Origin: an uncultured Blautia sp.
GTDB taxonomy: Bacteria > Bacillota > Clostridia > Lachnospirales > Lachnospiraceae
Length of the DNA: 64,000 nucleotides
Assembly: GCA_900547685.1 (NCBI GenBank)
Contig: URHS01000005.1
Location: 1 to 64,000, forward strand
Direction of reading: 5' to 3'
Below are positions 51,733-61,733 of the stretch, piece by piece. The first letter of the stretch is position 1, and every line of letters starts with the position of its first letter. Both the position numbers and the translations under genes were made by a program. Below the pieces are notes generated by a model. It worked only from the letters and a program-made list of their open reading frames with translations, did not search any database and was not told where the DNA came from.

Positions 51733-52956
51733 ATGGAAATAAAAAATTTAATTGTTGGACAATCCGGTGGACCTACGGCAGTTATTAACAGCAGTTTATA
51801 CGGGGTTGTTTCAGAAGCGCTTTCTCAGCCTTCTATCGGCAAAGTATATGGTATGGTAAACGGCATCGAAGGATTTTTAAGAGGAACTATTCTGGATTTT
51901 GAAGAAAATCTCTTTACTTCTGATTTAGAAAAATTAAAAACTACTCCAGGAGCTTATTTAGGTTCCTGTCGCTACAAACTTCCTGAAGATTTAGAAGATC
52001 CCGTCTATCCTCTTCTTTTTCAGAAATTCGAGGAATTAAATATTGGATATTTCTTCTATATTGGCGGAAATGATTCTATGGATACTGTAAGCAAGTTATC
52101 TCGATACGCTGCAAAAATCAACAGTGATATTCGTGTAATCGGAGAGCCAAAAACCATTGACAATGACTTAGTCATGACAGACCATACTCCCGGATTTGGC
52201 AGTGCTGCAAGATATGTGGCTTCTACTGTCAGAGAAATTGTTATTGATGCCAATGTATACGAAACGAAATCTGTGACGATTGTGGAAATTATGGGACGTC
52301 ATGCCGGCTGGCTGACTGCTGCCAGTGCTCTTGCAAGAAAATCTGTGGGTGATAATCCTCTGCTTATCTATCTGCCGGAAACTGATTTTGATGAAGAAAC
52401 TTTTCTGGAAAAAGTAAAGAGCTGCTTTGAAAAAAATCCAAATGTCATTGTCTGTGTATCTGAAGGTATTCATGATAAAAACGGAACTTTCATCTGTGAA
52501 TATGACAATTCCGTAGGTACAGATACATTTGGACACAAAATGCTGGCAGGCTGTGGAAAATATCTGGAAAATCTCGTTCGTAACCGTCTGGGGGTAAAAG
52601 CACGTTCTGTAGAATTAAATGTAAGTCAACGCTGTTCCGCTTCCATGATGTCAGCCACAGACCAGAAGGAAGCTGTTCTTGCAGGACAATTTGGTGTGCG
52701 TGAAGCTTTAAAAGGAGCTACCGGAAAGATGGTTTCTTATATTAGAACTTCAGATTTACCTTATCGCATGACGCTTGGTCTTGAAGATGTGAATTTGATT
52801 TGTAATCAGGAAAAAACAGTTCCTCTGGAATGGATTTCCAAAGATGGTTCTGATGTAACAGATGCATTTCTTACTTATGCCCTTCCTCTTATTCAGGGCA
52901 CAGTAGAAATTCCTCTGGGTACAGACGGACTGCCTGATTTTTTGTCCAGAAAATAA
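51733..52956 (+). CDS. pfp: 6-phosphofructokinase, pyrophosphate-dependent type
   Basis: 407 residues, longer than the ATP enzyme (~320). GQSGGPTAVINSSL opens it. GGNDSMDTVS and PKTIDND replace the ATP-type GGDGS and PGTIDND; the Asp after GG(N) and the Lys in PKT are known markers of PPi use. MGRHAGWL and EGIHDKNG follow. It would phosphorylate fructose 6-phosphate with PPi, a reversible step. The assignment of PPi over ATP is from these residues. GAAAGGAAT precedes the ATG. Confidence 0.9.
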   Translation: MEIKNLIVGQSGGPTAVINSSLYGVVSEALSQPSIGKVYGMVNGIEGFLRGTILDFEENLFTSDLEKLKTTPGAYLGSCRYKLPEDLEDPVYPLLFQKFEELNIGYFFYIGGNDSMDTVSKLSRYAAKINSDIRVIGEPKTIDNDLVMTDHTPGFGSAARYVASTVREIVIDANVYETKSVTIVEIMGRHAGWLTAASALARKSVGDNPLLIYLPETDFDEETFLEKVKSCFEKNPNVIVCVSEGIHDKNGTFICEYDNSVGTDTFGHKMLAGCGKYLENLVRNRLGVKARSVELNVSQRCSASMMSATDQKEAVLAGQFGVREALKGATGKMVSYIRTSDLPYRMTLGLEDVNLICNQEKTVPLEWISKDGSDVTDAFLTYALPLIQGTVEIPLGTDGLPDFLSRK

Positions 52957-52977
52957 TAAGCTGTCAGGAGGGTTTTT

Positions 52978-53784
52978 ATGTTTAAAATTTCAAACTTTAC
53001 AGACAATGACGATGTAAGAGTTTTAGATTCTGCTGGTCCTTTTACTATTATTGAATATATGCGGGATTTAAGTGTTTCGCCTTCAGATGCAGAGAAAGCC
53101 TATTTCTGTCATGCAATGAATGTGCGCAAACGACAGGTAGTATGTGATTTAAGCAAAGCCAATATTACACTTCAGTCCGGAGCTATGCAGTGGACTGTGG
53201 GAAATGTCAATGCTACTACAGGTTTAAAAGGTGTGGGTGACTTTTTCGGAAAAGCAGTTCGCGGTAAAATGACAGGAGAAGGTACAATTAAGCCGGAATA
53301 TACAGGCGATGGGGTGCTTGTATTAGAACCCACCTACAAGCATCTGATTTTATTAGATGTAGAAGACTGGAATGGTTCTGTTGTTCTGGATGACGGATTA
53401 TTTCTTGCATGTGATGCAGAATTAAAACATAAAGCTGTTATGCGCTCGAATATTTCTTCTGCTGTATTCGGCAATGAAGGTTTGTTCAATCTGGGATTAA
53501 GAGGCAATGGTGTTGTATGTCTGGAAACTCCATGTCCCAAAGAAGAATTAATTACCATTACTTTGGATCATGATGTTTTAAAAGTAGACGGAAATATGGC
53601 TGTTGCATGGAGCGGAAGCCTTGACTTTACTGTGGAGCGCTCCGGAAAGAGCCTGATTGGTTCTGCTGCTTCAGGCGAAGGACTGGTAAATGTATACCGT
53701 GGTACCGGAAAAGTACTTTTAGCGCCTGTTCAGAAAACGATTACTCCTCCTTCTGCACTGAGCATCCCCGATGACGAAGATTAA
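52978..53784 (+). CDS. AIM24-family protein
   Basis: 268 residues with the beta-rich AIM24/TIGR00266-like fold (WTVGNVNATTGLKGVGDFFGKAVRG and GEGLVNVYRGTGKVLLAP). Bacterial members are of unknown function. It starts 21 bases after the phosphofructokinase stop with an AGGAGG ribosome site, so the two are probably one unit. Confidence 0.88.
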   Translation: MFKISNFTDNDDVRVLDSAGPFTIIEYMRDLSVSPSDAEKAYFCHAMNVRKRQVVCDLSKANITLQSGAMQWTVGNVNATTGLKGVGDFFGKAVRGKMTGEGTIKPEYTGDGVLVLEPTYKHLILLDVEDWNGSVVLDDGLFLACDAELKHKAVMRSNISSAVFGNEGLFNLGLRGNGVVCLETPCPKEELITITLDHDVLKVDGNMAVAWSGSLDFTVERSGKSLIGSAASGEGLVNVYRGTGKVLLAPVQKTITPPSALSIPDDED

Positions 53785-53796
53785 TCCTATTATTTT

Positions 53797-53824
53797 AGCG
53801 GCACGCCCTTAGGACTGTGCCGCT
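53797..53824. terminator. Hairpin between convergent AIM24 and ABC-F genes
   Basis: AGCGGCAC pairs with GTGCCGCT around 12 bases, with ATTATTTT before and ATCTTTT after. It overlaps the last codons of the ABC-F gene. Confidence 0.65.
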
Positions 53825-55596
53825 ATCTTTTCCGCTAAATCATTCAAATAAACCCAACGATCCATTTTCTCTTCCAGAAGTGCTTCTGCCTCTTCCTTTT
53901 CTGAAGTCAATTCGTTTAACTTTCCGGAATTTGTTGCATTTTTCATGATTTCTTGTTCCAATTTTTCCAGTTTTTCTTCCAGCTTTGCGATATCATCATC
54001 AATCGTTTCAAATTCCTTCTGTTCTTTAAAAGTAAATTTTAATTTTACTGTACGATTTTGCTTCCATGTTTGTGCTGAAGTTTTCTTTTCTTCTTTTTTC
54101 TCTGTCTGAACAGGCTGTTTTATACTATCATTTCTTCTTGCTTTTGCTTCCAGATAATCAGTATATCCACCTTCATACTGCTGAAGTTTGCCATTTCCTG
54201 TAAATTCAAAAATTCGGTCTACTACATTATCCAGAAAATAGCGGTCATGGGAAACCGTCACTACAATTCCCGCAAAAGAATTCAAATAATCTTCCAGAAT
54301 CGTAAGGGTAGGAATGTCCAGATTATTTCCCGGCTCATCTAAAAGCAACACATTAATTTCACTGGAAAGGACACCCAGAAGATATAAACGCCTTTTCTCT
54401 CCACCGGACAGTTTTCCAATAGGAGCATACTGCATATCAGGAGTAAACAAAAAACGTTCCAACATCTGAGATGCGCTTATTTTTCCGTCTTTTGTGTTAA
54501 TGTATTCTGCAATATCTTTCACATAATCAATAACCCTCTGACGTTCATCCATTTCCTGCTCTTCCTGAGCAAAATATCCGATTTTAATGGTTTCTCCCAT
54601 TTCTACTGTTCCACTATCGGGCTCTACCAGTCCTGCCATTAATTTCATTAACGTAGATTTTCCACATCCATTTGGACCGATAATACCCAGTTTTTGGTTT
54701 TTCAATAAAATATAATTGAAATCTTCTACCAAAACCTGATTACCATATTTCTTAGAAACGTGCTTTAATTCAATAGTCTTTTTCCCCATACGTGTTTCTA
54801 CAGACTCTAATTCCACACTCTGATCTCCCACAGGAGCTGCTGTATTTTTCAGTGCTTCTAATCTCTCCAGTCTGGCACGCTGTTTTGTTGTTCTTGCGCG
54901 GCAGCCTCTTTTTGCCCATTCTAACTCCATACGCAGAACACTTTGACGTTTTCTCTCTGATGCAAGCTCCATTTCTTCTCCTTCTGCCTTTAATTCCAGA
55001 AATTTTGAATAATTTGCCTCATAGCTGTACATTTTTCCGTGAGAAATTTCCAAAATACGATTCGTTACCTTATCCATAAAATAACGATCATGTGTAACCA
55101 TCAAAACCGTTCCCCGAAAACTCTTCAAATATTCTTCCAACCATGAAATCATGGCTTCGTCCAAGTGATTAGTTGGCTCATCCAGTAAAAGAATATCAAA
55201 ATCCTGTGCTAAAATTTTTGCCAAAGCTACTTTTCTTCTCTGACCTCCTGAGAGCACTGCAATCTGTTTTTCATATTCTGTAATTCCAAGCTGTGTCAGA
55301 TTACTCTGCACTTTCCACTCTGCCTCACAATCCTGTATATAAGAAAGAATTGTGGCATTTTCCGGAAACTGCGGATTTTGTGGCAAATAGGCAAGTCTTA
55401 CATTGTTCTGCATAATAATCTGTCCTGTCTCAGGAACTTCCTCTCCCGCCAGCATTTTCAAAAGAGTAGACTTTCCTGTACCGTTAATTCCGATAATTCC
55501 TACTTTATCTCCCTCCTGAACTCCAAAGCTGGCATCCTCAAAAATCACTTTTTCTCCGTAAATCTTGCTGATATGTTCTATATTTAATATGTTCAT
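53809..55596 (-). CDS. ABC-F family ATPase
   Basis: 595 residues, two ABC domains without membrane parts. Walker A motifs GINGTGKSTLL and GPNGCGKSTLM, signatures LSGGQRRKVALAK and LSGGEKRRLYLL, Walker B LLLDEPTNHLD and LLLDEPGNNLD. A C-terminal coiled coil (about 530-595) suggests the Uup-like or EttA-like groups acting on ribosomes or DNA. The second Walker B ends in PGNNLD, a small departure. Not evidently a resistance type. Confidence 0.93.
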   Translation of the reverse strand: MNILNIEHISKIYGEKVIFEDASFGVQEGDKVGIIGINGTGKSTLLKMLAGEEVPETGQIIMQNNVRLAYLPQNPQFPENATILSYIQDCEAEWKVQSNLTQLGITEYEKQIAVLSGGQRRKVALAKILAQDFDILLLDEPTNHLDEAMISWLEEYLKSFRGTVLMVTHDRYFMDKVTNRILEISHGKMYSYEANYSKFLELKAEGEEMELASERKRQSVLRMELEWAKRGCRARTTKQRARLERLEALKNTAAPVGDQSVELESVETRMGKKTIELKHVSKKYGNQVLVEDFNYILLKNQKLGIIGPNGCGKSTLMKLMAGLVEPDSGTVEMGETIKIGYFAQEEQEMDERQRVIDYVKDIAEYINTKDGKISASQMLERFLFTPDMQYAPIGKLSGGEKRRLYLLGVLSSEINVLLLDEPGNNLDIPTLTILEDYLNSFAGIVVTVSHDRYFLDNVVDRIFEFTGNGKLQQYEGGYTDYLEAKARRNDSIKQPVQTEKKEEKKTSAQTWKQNRTVKLKFTFKEQKEFETIDDDIAKLEEKLEKLEQEIMKNATNSGKLNELTSEKEEAEALLEEKMDRWVYLNDLAEKIAAQS

Positions 55597-55751
55597 GGGA
55601 ACACTCCTTTTTCTTGCTTTATTCCTTAATCACTATAACAAAGAAATCCTTTTGGGACAATGACTTTTTATTTTTCTTAAAAAGATTGTTATTTTCTTTA
55701 TAAAATGATATGGTAATAAAGTGGAAAACGAAAAAATTTTGGAGGAAAGTT

Positions 55752-56717
55752 ATGTTAAAATCTGTTATTTTTTTATTGGTAGGATTTTTTCTGCTTGTAA
55801 AAGGCGCAGACTGGTTTGTAGAAGGTGCCTCTTCTATTGCTAGACGTCTGCGTATCCCGTCTTTAATTATCGGACTTACTATTGTAGCCTTTGGAACCAG
55901 CGCACCAGAACTTGCTGTAAGTATTACTGCTGCCGTAAAAGGAAGTAATGACATTGCCATTGGAAATGTAGTAGGTTCCAATATTTTTAACCTTCTGGTA
56001 GTTATTGGTATGAGTGCTCTGATTTGCCCTCTGTCCGTAAAACCAAGCATGATAAAAAAGGATTATCCTTTGTCTATTGCTGCCACACTTCTTTTAAATG
56101 TGCTGATTATGGATCAATTTTTTACCGGAAACTCCCGCATGGTCTTAGGACGTCTTGACGGAGTTTTATTGCTGGTGGGCTTTGGATTTTTCATGTATCT
56201 GGCTGTAAAAGATGCTTTGAAAAGCAGAGCTGAAAATCTGTGTATACAAGAAGCTGAAACTGTCATTGGATATTCTATGGGAAAAAGCATTCTTCTTTCT
56301 CTTGTCGGACTTGCAGGTATTATTATCGGTGGAGATATGACTGTAAATGGAGCAAAAGAAATTGCCAGAGCCTTTGGCCTTAGCGAAGCCCTGATTGGTC
56401 TTACCATTGTGGCAGTAGGTACTTCTCTGCCGGAATTAGTTACTTCTATTGTAGCTGCCAGAAAAGGAGAAAGTGACATCGCTCTTGGAAATGTGGTTGG
56501 TTCTAATATTTTTAATGTATTTCTCATTTTGGGATTATCCAGCACGATTTTACCTATGAATGTCACAAAGACTTATCTGTATGATGTGGGCTTATTGACT
56601 ATTGTTTCCATACTGGTCTATATTCCAATTCTTCTCAGAAAGAAAATCGGACGAGTTATGGGAGCTGTGATGACTTGCTCTTATATTGCTTATACGGCGT
56701 ATTTGATTATGAGATAA
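55752..56717 (+). CDS. CaCA-family sodium/calcium (or K-dependent) antiporter
   Basis: 321 residues from the ATG at 55752, after GGAGGAAAG; an upstream frame to 55710 has no such site. Ten or eleven helices in two inverted halves, each with an alpha-repeat: [11 protein letters not shown]...[11 protein letters not shown] and [11 protein letters not shown]...[11 protein letters not shown]. It matches YrbG-like members. It exports Ca2+ in exchange for Na+ or H+. Confidence 0.94.
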   Translation: MLKSVIFLLVGFFLLVKGADWFVEGASSIARRLRIPSLIIGLTIVAFGTSAPELAVSITAAVKGSNDIAIGNVVGSNIFNLLVVIGMSALICPLSVKPSMIKKDYPLSIAATLLLNVLIMDQFFTGNSRMVLGRLDGVLLLVGFGFFMYLAVKDALKSRAENLCIQEAETVIGYSMGKSILLSLVGLAGIIIGGDMTVNGAKEIARAFGLSEALIGLTIVAVGTSLPELVTSIVAARKGESDIALGNVVGSNIFNVFLILGLSSTILPMNVTKTYLYDVGLLTIVSILVYIPILLRKKIGRVMGAVMTCSYIAYTAYLIMR

Positions 56718-56765
56718 AAGAAATGCCATATTAAGTGTACAACTTAATATGGCATCTCTTTTATC
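56713..56765. terminator. Strong bidirectional terminator between the antiporter and lipoprotein genes
   Basis: GATAAAAGAAATGCCATATT and its partner AATATGGCATCTCTTTTATC pair nearly fully around a short loop, with flanking T runs. It starts within the stop codon of the antiporter. Confidence 0.9.
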
Positions 56766-56781
56766 ACTATCTTTTTAGAAA

Positions 56782-57486
56782 TTATTTCTCAGTTTCCAAC
56801 TGTTCCATAATAGCATTATGCAAAATCAGATTTCCTGCAAAAAGGCAAACTCCATTTTTTTCAAACATAGGCACAGCATCTTTGCCTCCGGCATATATTC
56901 CGTAGGTTAAATGCGATTTCTCAGAAAATTCATCCCAGTTTTCTGCATTAAGTCCTTGCTGGAAATTTTCCCACATTCTCTTATACCCTTCTGCATTTTC
57001 CTTTGGCACAACTTCTTTCACAGATTGGCTTGTCCAATATGCTGCATTTTCCTTTTCCTCATATTCACTTACCGCCATTGAAAGTAGTGAATACAAGCTT
57101 ATATTTGGTACTGTTTTTCCAAAATCTTTTTTCATTTTCTTCAATACATTTTCCATATCTGCATCATCCGGATACACAACTCTGATTTCATATAACTGTT
57201 GTGGTTTTCCACTAAAAGAAGCATCTACAAAGCTGAAATAAATTTGAGATGTCTTTTCCCCAAACATCTCCTGTCCGTTTTCCAGAGCAAAATAAGAGTC
57301 ATTCTTATTTTCTATTAGATTTGCCACAGTATCTTTATTCACTCCATAATTTTCAAACACTTCTTCCATGGTAATGCCCCATGGTGCATCTTCCAGTTCA
57401 ATATTCTCACTTTTAGAACCATTGGAACAGCCAGAAAAAGTGCAAAACGCTATAAGTGTCGCTAAACAAATAAGTTTTTTCAACAT
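56782..57486 (-). CDS. Putative lipoprotein of unknown function
   Basis: 234 residues. The N-terminus MLKKLICLATLIAFCTFSGC is a lipoprotein signal with the modified Cys at 20. The mature part opens with IELEDAPWGITMEEVFENYG and has no catalytic motif I know. It lies divergent to the BlaI/BlaR-like pair. Function not predicted. Confidence 0.8.
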   Translation of the reverse strand: MLKKLICLATLIAFCTFSGCSNGSKSENIELEDAPWGITMEEVFENYGVNKDTVANLIENKNDSYFALENGQEMFGEKTSQIYFSFVDASFSGKPQQLYEIRVVYPDDADMENVLKKMKKDFGKTVPNISLYSLLSMAVSEYEEKENAAYWTSQSVKEVVPKENAEGYKRMWENFQQGLNAENWDEFSEKSHLTYGIYAGGKDAVPMFEKNGVCLFAGNLILHNAIMEQLETEK

Positions 57487-57655
57487 CTATCCACCTTCTT
57501 TTCACTTCTATAACTATCTATAATTCTTATACCTATATATTATCATAAATGTTAATATATATCAATTATGTTTTTTTATCCTTTTATTGTTTTTCATTAT
57601 CCTTTATATTATTATATATATATATTATAAAATTTATAGGGAAAGGAGTCACACT

Positions 57656-58066
57656 TTGCAAAAAATTAAACTAACACAAATGGAAAAAAAAGTTATGTAT
57701 ATTCTTTGGCAAAATCCGGAACCTCTTCTTATTTCGGATATTGTCAGTTTTGATACAAGTCTTCCGATTACAAGTGTACAGCGTCTTATGCGAAATTTAC
57801 TAGAAAAAGATTATGTAGAAGTTGTTGATATCGTCCAAAGCGGAAAAGTATTTGGCAGACGATATCGTGCAAAAAAAATGCCAGACGATATTATATATAG
57901 TGAAATAGAAAATTTTCTTCCTGTTGTAAAGAATAAAATTCATTTTTCCAAAAGACTAATTGCTTCTTTACTGAATAATGAGGAAAATGAAAAAGAAACT
58001 TTAGATGAACTGGAAAATTTTATAAAAATACAAAAAAGGAGTTTAGAACAACACAAAAATGGTTAA
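57656..58066 (+). CDS. BlaI/MecI-family repressor
   Basis: 136 residues from a TTG at 57656, chosen since AAAGGAG lies 7 bases before it and the longer frame gives a hydrophobic, unrelated start. The winged helix has MEKKVMYILWQNPEPLL and PITSVQRLMRNLLEKDYVE; the tail is the dimer region cut by a BlaR-type protease in relatives. The start of the next gene overlaps by 8 bases. No beta-lactamase or PBP gene is near. Confidence 0.88.
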   Translation: MQKIKLTQMEKKVMYILWQNPEPLLISDIVSFDTSLPITSVQRLMRNLLEKDYVEVVDIVQSGKVFGRRYRAKKMPDDIIYSEIENFLPVVKNKIHFSKRLIASLLNNEENEKETLDELENFIKIQKRSLEQHKNG

Positions 58067-59126
58067 TGTTTCCTATACTACAATTATAACTGCCATTTTT
58101 TTCTTTTGCTTATTTTGTATTTGCATTTTAGGATATATAAGGAAAAAAGGCGATTTATTTCACAAAAAAGAAGTTGTGTTTTTACTTATTATGTTCAGTA
58201 TTATCGGTTTCCGTCTTATTTTCCCCATTGAATTGCCAATTACAAAGTCTGTATATATTTCAACTTTCTATGCTGATTTTTGTGATATCTTAAAGAAACC
58301 CATACTACAAAACATACCTGTTTTTGAGCTTTTATTTCTAATAAGCATTACGATTTCTCTTTTGATAGCGCTGGTAAAATTTAGCCAATATAGAAAATGT
58401 TATCTTTTTTTCAAGCAGGCAACTGTTGTAAAAACTATATCGGTTTCAACTTGCTTTAAAAGAGAGAAGCAAATACCAATCGTAAAATCATCCTTTACCG
58501 AAGAACCTTTTATTCTTGGTATCTTAAAGCCAAGAATTGTAATTCCATATACGGAATTTTCAAATGAAGATTATATTATACAGCATGAAATACAGCATTA
58601 TCTAAATCATGACTTATTTTTCAAACTGTGTATTGAAGTTTTGGTAATTCTTTTTTGGTGGAACCCACTTTTATACCTTCTTAGACAATATATAGAAAAC
58701 TTACTTGAATTAAGAAATGACTTCTCTGTTACCGGACATCTTTCAAAAAAAGAAAAAATCAATTATGCAGAAACTCTGATTTTTGCAGCAAAAGAAAAAA
58801 ACAAAAAGAAGCATTTTGGATTAGGTATTAGCAGTACCTCCGGTTTCTTAAAAATCAGAATTCATTCCCTCTTTGCTCATTCACCTTTTCGAGTTTCTCC
58901 ATTTCTGTTACTTACTTTTTTATTAACCATTTTTTCTTATTTTGTTGTTATTGAACCTTATTCCAGACCTGATTTAGGACCAACTGAATTTTTATTAGAA
59001 GATGTCTCCTATCTCGAAAAAAATAAGGATGGAACTTATACTATCTATGTGAATGAAGAACCTATTGGAACACTTTCTAACATACCAGATGATTTGAAGC
59101 ATATAAAAATTATAGAAAAGAAGTAA
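58059..59126 (+). CDS. BlaR1/MecR1-like M56 membrane metalloprotease
   Basis: 355 residues, several membrane helices, and zinc motif QHEIQHYLNHDLF (HExxH) near 178. After the last helix (~285-305) only about 50 residues follow, far short of the ~250-residue penicillin sensor of BlaR1. So it probably senses something else or through a short outer tail (PEDDLKHIKI end). Paired and overlapped with the BlaI-type repressor, which it presumably cleaves. Confidence 0.88.
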   Translation: MVNVSYTTIITAIFFFCLFCICILGYIRKKGDLFHKKEVVFLLIMFSIIGFRLIFPIELPITKSVYISTFYADFCDILKKPILQNIPVFELLFLISITISLLIALVKFSQYRKCYLFFKQATVVKTISVSTCFKREKQIPIVKSSFTEEPFILGILKPRIVIPYTEFSNEDYIIQHEIQHYLNHDLFFKLCIEVLVILFWWNPLLYLLRQYIENLLELRNDFSVTGHLSKKEKINYAETLIFAAKEKNKKKHFGLGISSTSGFLKIRIHSLFAHSPFRVSPFLLLTFLLTIFSYFVVIEPYSRPDLGPTEFLLEDVSYLEKNKDGTYTIYVNEEPIGTLSNIPDDLKHIKIIEKK

Positions 59127-59197
59127 TCTGCATAACGCTTCTCTTTTTATCCAATCAAATTCTTTACTAACATGATATGTCTGTTCTAATAAGTAAA

Positions 59198-59237
59198 AAA
59201 GCCGTTATCCCCTCAAATATAAAAGTATAACGGCTTT
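59198..59237. terminator. Shared terminator between the BlaR-like and alaX genes
   Basis: AAAGCCGTTAT pairs with ATAACGGCTTT around an 18-base loop, with A and T runs on both sides. Confidence 0.8.
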
Positions 59238-59259
59238 ACTTAATAAGAATATAAACTTT

Positions 59260-60438
59260 TTACAAAATCTTTTCCAAAAACTCCCTTATTTTTTCCTCTT
59301 CCCCTACAAGAGAGCCTTGTATCATCGGAGGTTTACCTCCTCCTTTTCCCTGAAAAGCCGCATTTAATTTCTTACCGATTTCTCGAATATCTCCACTACT
59401 TCCCAGCACATAGCGAAATCCCTGTTTTTCATCTCCCACAAAAGCTCCACAGACACCTTTTGTAAGCTCCATTCCTGCATTGACAAAATTTCGCATTGCC
59501 ATAGCGTCTAACTCTTTCTCAAATAACAGCAAATTCGCATTTGGATTTTCCTTTAAAACAGCTTTTTCAGACTCTAAATATCCCATAACAAGCCTTTCCT
59601 GCATTTTTGCTGCTTTCTCTTTTAACTGCTGAATTTCTTCTGTTAAGCGCTTTACAGCATCTGTTACTTCCTGCTGCTTTGCAGAGAGCATATTGGAAAT
59701 TTGTACCACACTGGCTTCCTTTTGATTATAATCCTTCAACGCCCGCATACCACAGGCAATCCAAAGGCGCATACCGCCTTTATAACGTATAGCATTGGTA
59801 ATTTTAATAAGTCCTACATTTCCTGTTGTCTTCACATGGGGAGCACAGCAGGCGCAGATATCACAATCCTGAATTTCCACAATTCGGATTTCCCCCTGCA
59901 ATTCTTTCTTGCTGCGATAAGGAATTTTTTCCAACTCTTCTGTACTGGGAAAATACGCTTTTATTTCTCTGTTCTCTGCCACCACTTGATTTGCTTCGTA
60001 TTCAATACTTCTCAGTTCTTCTTCTGTAAGAGGACCATCATAATCCATAGTCACTTCTTCTTTTCCCAGATGAAAACCTACATTTTCATAACCAAATCTT
60101 CTATGTACAATTCCTGAAATAATATGTTCTCCTGTATGCTGCTGCATCTTGGAAAATCGCTCCTGAAACTCCAGCTCCCCTATGACTGTCTGTCCCGGCA
60201 AAATTTCCTCATCTATGAAATGAATAATTTCTCCATTTCTTTCCTGCACATCAAATACTTTTATTTTCCTGTTTTCTATATGCAGCACACCTGTATCTGC
60301 ACATTGTCCCCCTCCTTCTGGAAAAAAGGCAGTTCTGTCAAGAACCGCCTCAAAATGATTTCCATTTGGAATACAGGACAAAACCACAGCTTCAAAATCT
60401 TTTATATAACTGTCTTGATAGTATAACTGTTCTGTCAT
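59260..60438 (-). CDS. Alanyl-tRNA editing protein (AlaX, long form)
   Basis: 392 residues from the ATG at 60438 (MTEQLYYQDSY), which overlaps the hom stop (ATGA); a longer frame upstream is inside hom. AlaX domain with FFPEGGGQCADTG, the zinc site HTGEHIISGIVH and CxxxH in CCAPHV; C-terminal DHHA1-like region ending GKGGGKPPMIQG. It hydrolyses Ser or Gly wrongly attached to tRNA-Ala. Last gene of the SseB-PHP-hom-alaX unit. Confidence 0.94.
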   Translation of the reverse strand: MTEQLYYQDSYIKDFEAVVLSCIPNGNHFEAVLDRTAFFPEGGGQCADTGVLHIENRKIKVFDVQERNGEIIHFIDEEILPGQTVIGELEFQERFSKMQQHTGEHIISGIVHRRFGYENVGFHLGKEEVTMDYDGPLTEEELRSIEYEANQVVAENREIKAYFPSTEELEKIPYRSKKELQGEIRIVEIQDCDICACCAPHVKTTGNVGLIKITNAIRYKGGMRLWIACGMRALKDYNQKEASVVQISNMLSAKQQEVTDAVKRLTEEIQQLKEKAAKMQERLVMGYLESEKAVLKENPNANLLLFEKELDAMAMRNFVNAGMELTKGVCGAFVGDEKQGFRYVLGSSGDIREIGKKLNAAFQGKGGGKPPMIQGSLVGEEEKIREFLEKIL

Positions 60439-61733
60439 TCTTCCTCTCCATATACTCTGATAACAGAAGAAATTTTTTGCACTACTTCCATTCTTTCCAA
60501 AACTAAAAGCGCATCGTGGAAGTTTCCTTCTTTTACCCTTGATGTTACAATTACCAATTCTGCCCATTCTTCATGTTTATGTTTTTGAATCATTTGCGCA
60601 ATACTTACTTCATATTTTCCCAGCACACTGGCAATTGCTGCCAATACTCCCGGAGTATCACTTGCATGAATGCGCATAAAGAAGCGGCTCTCAATATCTT
60701 CCTGATTTTTAATAGAAAGAGATTTGTAACAAGTACAACGAATTCTTGCTGTACATTGGAATAAAATATCTCTTACGATATCAAAAACATCTCCCACAAT
60801 GGCACTTGCTGTAGGAAGCTCTCCTGCTCCTCTTCCGTAAAACATTGCATCATCTACAGCATCCCCATGAACAAATACCGCATTAAAAGAATCATTCACT
60901 GATGCCAGAGGATGCTTTTCAGAAACCAACATAGGCTGCACCGATACTTCAATTCCCGTATCTGTATTTCTTGCAACACCCAGAAGCTTAATCACACATC
61001 CTAAATCCTTCGCATAACGAATATCTTTTGAAGAAATACGAGTAATTCCCTCTGTCACAACATTTTCAAAAGTAACTCTTGAATTAAATGCAATAGATGC
61101 CATAATTGCCATTTTTCTTCCTGCATCATACCCTTGTATATCAGCAGTAGGATCTGCTTCTGCGTAGCCCAGCTTTGTTGCAAGCGCAAGTGCTTCTGCA
61201 AACTCCATATTTTCCTGTGTCATTTTTGTAAGAATAAAATTTGTTGTACCGTTTACAATACCTACAATTTCAGACAGATGGTTCCCCGCAAGACACTGCT
61301 TTAAAGGACGAATAATAGGAATTCCTCCTGCTACAGCTGCCTCAAACAGGAAGTCACAATGATTAGCCGCAGCACAATCTAAAAGCTCGCCTCCATGAGA
61401 TGCAACCAAGTCTTTATTCGCTGTAACCACATTTTTTCCTGCTTTTAAAGCCTCCATAATATAGGTTTTAGCAGGCTCAATTCCTCCCATAACTTCAATG
61501 ACAATCTCTATAGTTTCATCTTCTAAAATTTCTGTCCAATTATTAGTAAGAATTTCCGGTTCTTCAATTTTTGCTGCTGCTTTTTTCAAATTCCTCACAA
61601 GAATTTTTTTCAATTTCACAGTAGCGCCGATTTTCTTTTCCATCTCGGTTTCTTGATTTTTTAATACCTTGTATACCCCAGTTCCTACAGTCCCAAGGCC
61701 TAAAAGTGCTGCGTTAATTACTTTTTTGCTCAT
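60435..61733 (-). CDS. hom: Homoserine dehydrogenase with ACT domain
   Basis: 432 residues from ATG 61733, where AGGAAG is well placed; the frame is open to 61754. NAD(P) loop LLGLGTVGTGVYK at the start, GGIPIIRPLKQ and DPTADIQGYDAGRKMAI in the catalytic part, and a C-terminal ACT domain (HASDTPGVLAAIASVLG) for feedback control by threonine. It reduces aspartate semialdehyde to homoserine. It overlaps the PHP gene by 20 bases. Confidence 0.95.
   Translation of the reverse strand: MSKKVINAALLGLGTVGTGVYKVLKNQETEMEKKIGATVKLKKILVRNLKKAAAKIEEPEILTNNWTEILEDETIEIVIEVMGGIEPAKTYIMEALKAGKNVVTANKDLVASHGGELLDCAAANHCDFLFEAAVAGGIPIIRPLKQCLAGNHLSEIVGIVNGTTNFILTKMTQENMEFAEALALATKLGYAEADPTADIQGYDAGRKMAIMASIAFNSRVTFENVVTEGITRISSKDIRYAKDLGCVIKLLGVARNTDTGIEVSVQPMLVSEKHPLASVNDSFNAVFVHGDAVDDAMFYGRGAGELPTASAIVGDVFDIVRDILFQCTARIRCTCYKSLSIKNQEDIESRFFMRIHASDTPGVLAAIASVLGKYEVSIAQMIQKHKHEEWAELVIVTSRVKEGNFHDALLVLERMEVVQKISSVIRVYGEEE

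Noticed and set aside
54880..55000. Antibiotic-resistance ABC-F
   Set aside because: The long C-terminal coiled coil fits the housekeeping Uup/EttA-like types; the interdomain linker is not clearly of the resistance kind.
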